Source of the DNA: Alphaproteobacteria bacterium
GTDB taxonomy: Bacteria; Pseudomonadota; Alphaproteobacteria; Sphingomonadales; Emcibacteraceae
Reading direction: 5' to 3'
NCBI GenBank assembly: GCA_030432815.1
Contig: JAUILB010000108.1
Span: 1-8,607, forward strand
DNA length: 8,607 bases
The translations under genes were made by a program, and so were the position numbers. The notes beneath the pieces were generated by a model that was not told the origin of the DNA, ran no database searches, and was given only the letters and a program-made list of their open reading frames with translations. Positions within the stretch are counted from its first letter, which is position 1, and each line of letters begins with the position of its first letter. Positions 6,457 to 8,607 of the stretch are shown in pieces.

Positions 6457-7116
6457 ATGAGATTGTTACTAGCAGAGGATGATCCTGATCTTTCCCGCCA
6501 GCTTAAGAGCTTTCTTGAGGATGCGGGCTATGCTGTAGATGCATCGTTAAATGGGGAAGATGCTCATTTCTTAGGTGAAACTGAAAGTTATGACGCGATA
6601 ATTCTTGATCTGGGTCTGCCAGTCATGGATGGTATAAGTATTCTTAAAAAATGGCGCGCTGATGATATTGATACACCTGTACTCATACTAACAGCGCGGG
6701 ATAGTTGGGCCGAAAAAGTGGCAGGTCTTGATGCTGGTGCTGATGATTATGTTCAGAAACCATTTCAGATAGAAGAAGTGCTCGCACGTATAAGAGCATT
6801 AATCCGGCGGGCAGCTGGTCAAAGCTCGGCTGAGCTATCCATCAAAGGATTAACGCTGAACAGTGCATCTTCGAAGGTTACCGTTGATGGCGTACCGATA
6901 AAGCTTACAGCGCAGGAATATAAGCTTCTATCATATATGATGCATCACCCAAATAAGGTTATTTCCAGAACCGAGCTTACAGAACATATTTATGATCAGG
7001 ATTTTGATCGTGATTCCAATACTATTGAAGTATTTGTGACGCGTATAAGAAAAAAAATCGGAATTGATATTATCAAAACAATAAGAGGATTGGGGTACCA
7101 ACTTGTCGCTGACTGA
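6457..7116 (+). CDS. OmpR/PhoP-type response regulator transcription factor
   Basis: This 219-residue cytoplasmic regulator has a receiver domain at about residues 1-118 and a winged-helix DNA-binding domain at about 125-219. The receiver is complete: acidic pocket D8/D9, phosphoacceptor D51 in ILDLGLPVMDG (49-59), T79 in LTARD and K101 in QKPF. The effector domain has the OmpR pattern: KLTAQEYKLLSYMMHHP (149-165), the recognition-helix region SNTIEVFVTRIRKKI (187-201) and the wing TIRGLGYQL (208-216). The closest textbook relatives are PhoP-like regulators. An AAAGGG eight bases upstream, inside the end of the PepSY gene, is its ribosome binding site, and the intergenic gap is five bases. 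The partner is the kinase immediately downstream. Target genes cannot be told from this window; autoregulation of the operon is plausible. Confidence 0.95.
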   Translation: MRLLLAEDDPDLSRQLKSFLEDAGYAVDASLNGEDAHFLGETESYDAIILDLGLPVMDGISILKKWRADDIDTPVLILTARDSWAEKVAGLDAGADDYVQKPFQIEEVLARIRALIRRAAGQSSAELSIKGLTLNSASSKVTVDGVPIKLTAQEYKLLSYMMHHPNKVISRTELTEHIYDQDFDRDSNTIEVFVTRIRKKIGIDIIKTIRGLGYQLVAD

Positions 7117-7135
7117 TGTACATCCGGGCACAAAA

Positions 7136-8479
7136 ATGGGGAAGGGGCCGTTATGGGTTCGACTTGTTTCAATATCAGTAATCTGGATTGCTTTGACGCT
7201 GGTTGTTGCGGGTGTGCTGTTGTCACTGGTTTTCAGGGATACGCTTGAAAGAAATTTTGATCAAAGATTGAGCAGTTTGCTCGATGATCTGATTGGGGTA
7301 AGTTCAAACGTCAGTGCAACAGATATTGATCTGGAACGCCCAATGTCTGATCCGCGGTTTGATCAACCTTATTCGGGATGGTATTGGCAGATTTCAGCTG
7401 AGGGTATACCTCCATATAGGTCAAGGTCACTATGGGATGTAGATCTTGATGTTGATTTTGATGCACCTGTAGGGTCTGTAGTTTATAGCTATACAACGGG
7501 GCCTGAGGATCAACAATTGAGACTTTTAGCAAGAGCGATAACGATTCCTGAAAGCGATATTGTTTATCATTTTATGGTTGCTGTAGATACTAACGAAATT
7601 GAGGAACAAGCGGTTAGGTTTGATAATATATTGCTTGTGGGTTTAAGTGTTCTGGGTGTGGGGTTAATCGCAGCATCACTTTTGCAAGTTTTTCTGGGGC
7701 TCAAACCACTGGGGCATATTAAAGAATCACTTGGAAAAGTAAGAACAGGTGAAGTTGACTATTTGCCGACGGATTTCCCGAAAGAAATACAGCCTCTTGC
7801 CAATGAATTAAATGCATTGCTCGATCACAATAATGAAATTGTTGTGCGCTCCCGTACCCAGGTCGGAAATCTGGCACATGCGTTAAAAACACCAATTGCA
7901 ATTCTTAGAAACGAAGCGCGCATGAACGCAGGCCCAATGTCTGATACAGTGACCAGACAAACTGAAAATATGCATAAATATGTTGAACATTATTTACGCA
8001 GGGCACGTGTTTCGGCAAATACACGTTCTTTAAGTGGGCATAGTGCTATAGTGCCGGCACTCAATAATATTGCCCGCGCTCTTAACAAACTTTACAAAGA
8101 TAAAAACATTATTGTCATAGCCAATGATCAGGAACTTACCTTTAAGGGAGACGTAAATGATTTTGAGGAAATGGCGGGTAATTTGATGGAAAATGCGGCA
8201 AAATGGGCGACAAAAGATGTAGTGGTTGAGTGTTATAAGAAAGACCATTGGTTAATGGTTGAGATTCGAGATGATGGCCCGGGTATTGAAAAAAACGCAA
8301 GAGAGGCTGTTTTTGCCCGTGGTGAAAGGCTGGATGAGAAAATACCCGGTTCTGGTCTTGGGCTTTCTATCGTTAAGGACTTGTCCAGACTTTATGGCGG
8401 TGAGATAATGTTAGCCGATAATAATTTAAGTGCTACCAAAAGTGGGTTATTAGTTACACTTAAACTACCTTCGGTATAG
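7136..8479 (+). CDS. PhoQ-like membrane sensor histidine kinase
   Basis: Numbered from ATG 7136 the protein has 447 residues. TM1 is about 9-33, a periplasmic sensor about 34-164 and TM2 about 165-189. A HAMP-like linker follows (about 189-240), then the dimerisation helix with the phosphoacceptor His248 in LAHALKTPIAIL (246-257). The ATPase domain shows the N box NLMENAAKWA (349-358), G1 DDGPGI (379-384) and G2 GSGLGL (405-410). The HALKTP H-box and the overall plan resemble PhoQ. The sensor contains an alternating aspartate run, D101, D103, D105, D107 and D109. The start is uncertain: TTG 7103 would add 11 residues, overlap the regulator by 14 bases and has GGGG seven bases upstream, whereas ATG 7136 gives a normal short N-terminus before TM1 but a weak ribosome site. 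It should phosphorylate the regulator just upstream. Confidence 0.93.
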   Translation: MGKGPLWVRLVSISVIWIALTLVVAGVLLSLVFRDTLERNFDQRLSSLLDDLIGVSSNVSATDIDLERPMSDPRFDQPYSGWYWQISAEGIPPYRSRSLWDVDLDVDFDAPVGSVVYSYTTGPEDQQLRLLARAITIPESDIVYHFMVAVDTNEIEEQAVRFDNILLVGLSVLGVGLIAASLLQVFLGLKPLGHIKESLGKVRTGEVDYLPTDFPKEIQPLANELNALLDHNNEIVVRSRTQVGNLAHALKTPIAILRNEARMNAGPMSDTVTRQTENMHKYVEHYLRRARVSANTRSLSGHSAIVPALNNIARALNKLYKDKNIIVIANDQELTFKGDVNDFEEMAGNLMENAAKWATKDVVVECYKKDHWLMVEIRDDGPGIEKNAREAVFARGERLDEKIPGSGLGLSIVKDLSRLYGGEIMLADNNLSATKSGLLVTLKLPSV

Positions 8480-8582
8480 ATTTATGAACAAAATATTATT
8501 TAAAGATGAACCTTCCGTTCAGATTTCATTCATTTAAGTGCTGCTATTATGGTTTCATTAAATCACGATGTGAGGAGTTGTT

Positions 8583-8607
8583 ATGAAAAAAGTAGCCACA
8601 ATTATAT
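8583..8607 (+). CDS. Start of an unidentified gene (partial, 3' part outside the window)
   Basis: ATG 8583 is preceded by AGGAG (8573-8577) at a five-base spacing, the best ribosome binding site in the window. The eight visible codons read MKKVATII, which looks like the beginning of a signal peptide or membrane segment but is too short to identify. The 103-base gap from the kinase stop holds no clear terminator, so it could be a fourth operon member or have its own promoter. Confidence 0.6.

Noticed and set aside
6931..8248. Minus-strand open frames of 60-76 codons across the regulator and kinase
   Set aside because: They overlap conserved domains on the plus strand, and their translations are low-complexity without recognisable features.
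8484..8537. A 17-residue open frame just after the kinase stop (MNKILFKDEPS...)
   Set aside because: It has no ribosome binding site and no recognisable feature; short frames like this are expected by chance.
8524..8559. TTTCATT direct repeat (8524-8530 and 8553-8559) as a binding site for the OmpR-type regulator
   Set aside because: The 29-base spacing does not match the usual near-one-turn spacing of such sites, and seven-base AT-rich repeats are common here.

Overview
The window looks like chromosomal DNA from a low-G+C Gram-negative bacterium, most likely an alphaproteobacterium. This rests on the gene types: a thioredoxin-reductase-like ferredoxin-NADP reductase, a folate-binding YgfZ followed by tag, and a PepSY / OmpR-type regulator / PhoQ-like kinase cluster. 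It is a recollection of family distribution, not a search result. I see no tRNA, rRNA, CRISPR array, insertion sequence or prophage gene.

Layout. (1) 1-2140, minus strand: a tightly packed operon read as MscS-family channel -> ygfZ -> tag. Each stop codon lies inside the start region of the next gene (overlaps of 8 and 11 bases), and tag runs off the left edge. (2) 2141-2275: an AT-rich divergent promoter region. (3) 2276-4758: two large membrane proteins of the VanZ-like superfamily, convergent and overlapping by 13 bases at their stops. By hand alignment each is built from three VanZ-like modules, the first canonical and the other two degenerate. (4) 4759-4944: a second AT-rich divergent promoter region. 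(5) 4945-5988: a monocistronic TrxR-like ferredoxin/flavodoxin-NADP reductase. (6) 6062-8479: an operon of a secreted PepSY-domain protein, an OmpR/PhoP-type response regulator and a PhoQ-like histidine kinase. (7) 8583-8607: the first eight codons of another plus-strand gene behind a very good ribosome binding site.

How they may work together. The PepSY protein, regulator and kinase form one envelope-sensing unit, with the PepSY protein a candidate periplasmic modulator of the kinase. The MscS channel acts in turgor release, YgfZ in iron-sulfur enzyme maintenance and Tag in alkylation repair; their coupling suggests co-expression rather than a shared pathway. The most unusual part is the facing pair of triple-VanZ proteins. 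Their polar signature residues line up without gaps between modules, and I know of no assigned function for this architecture.
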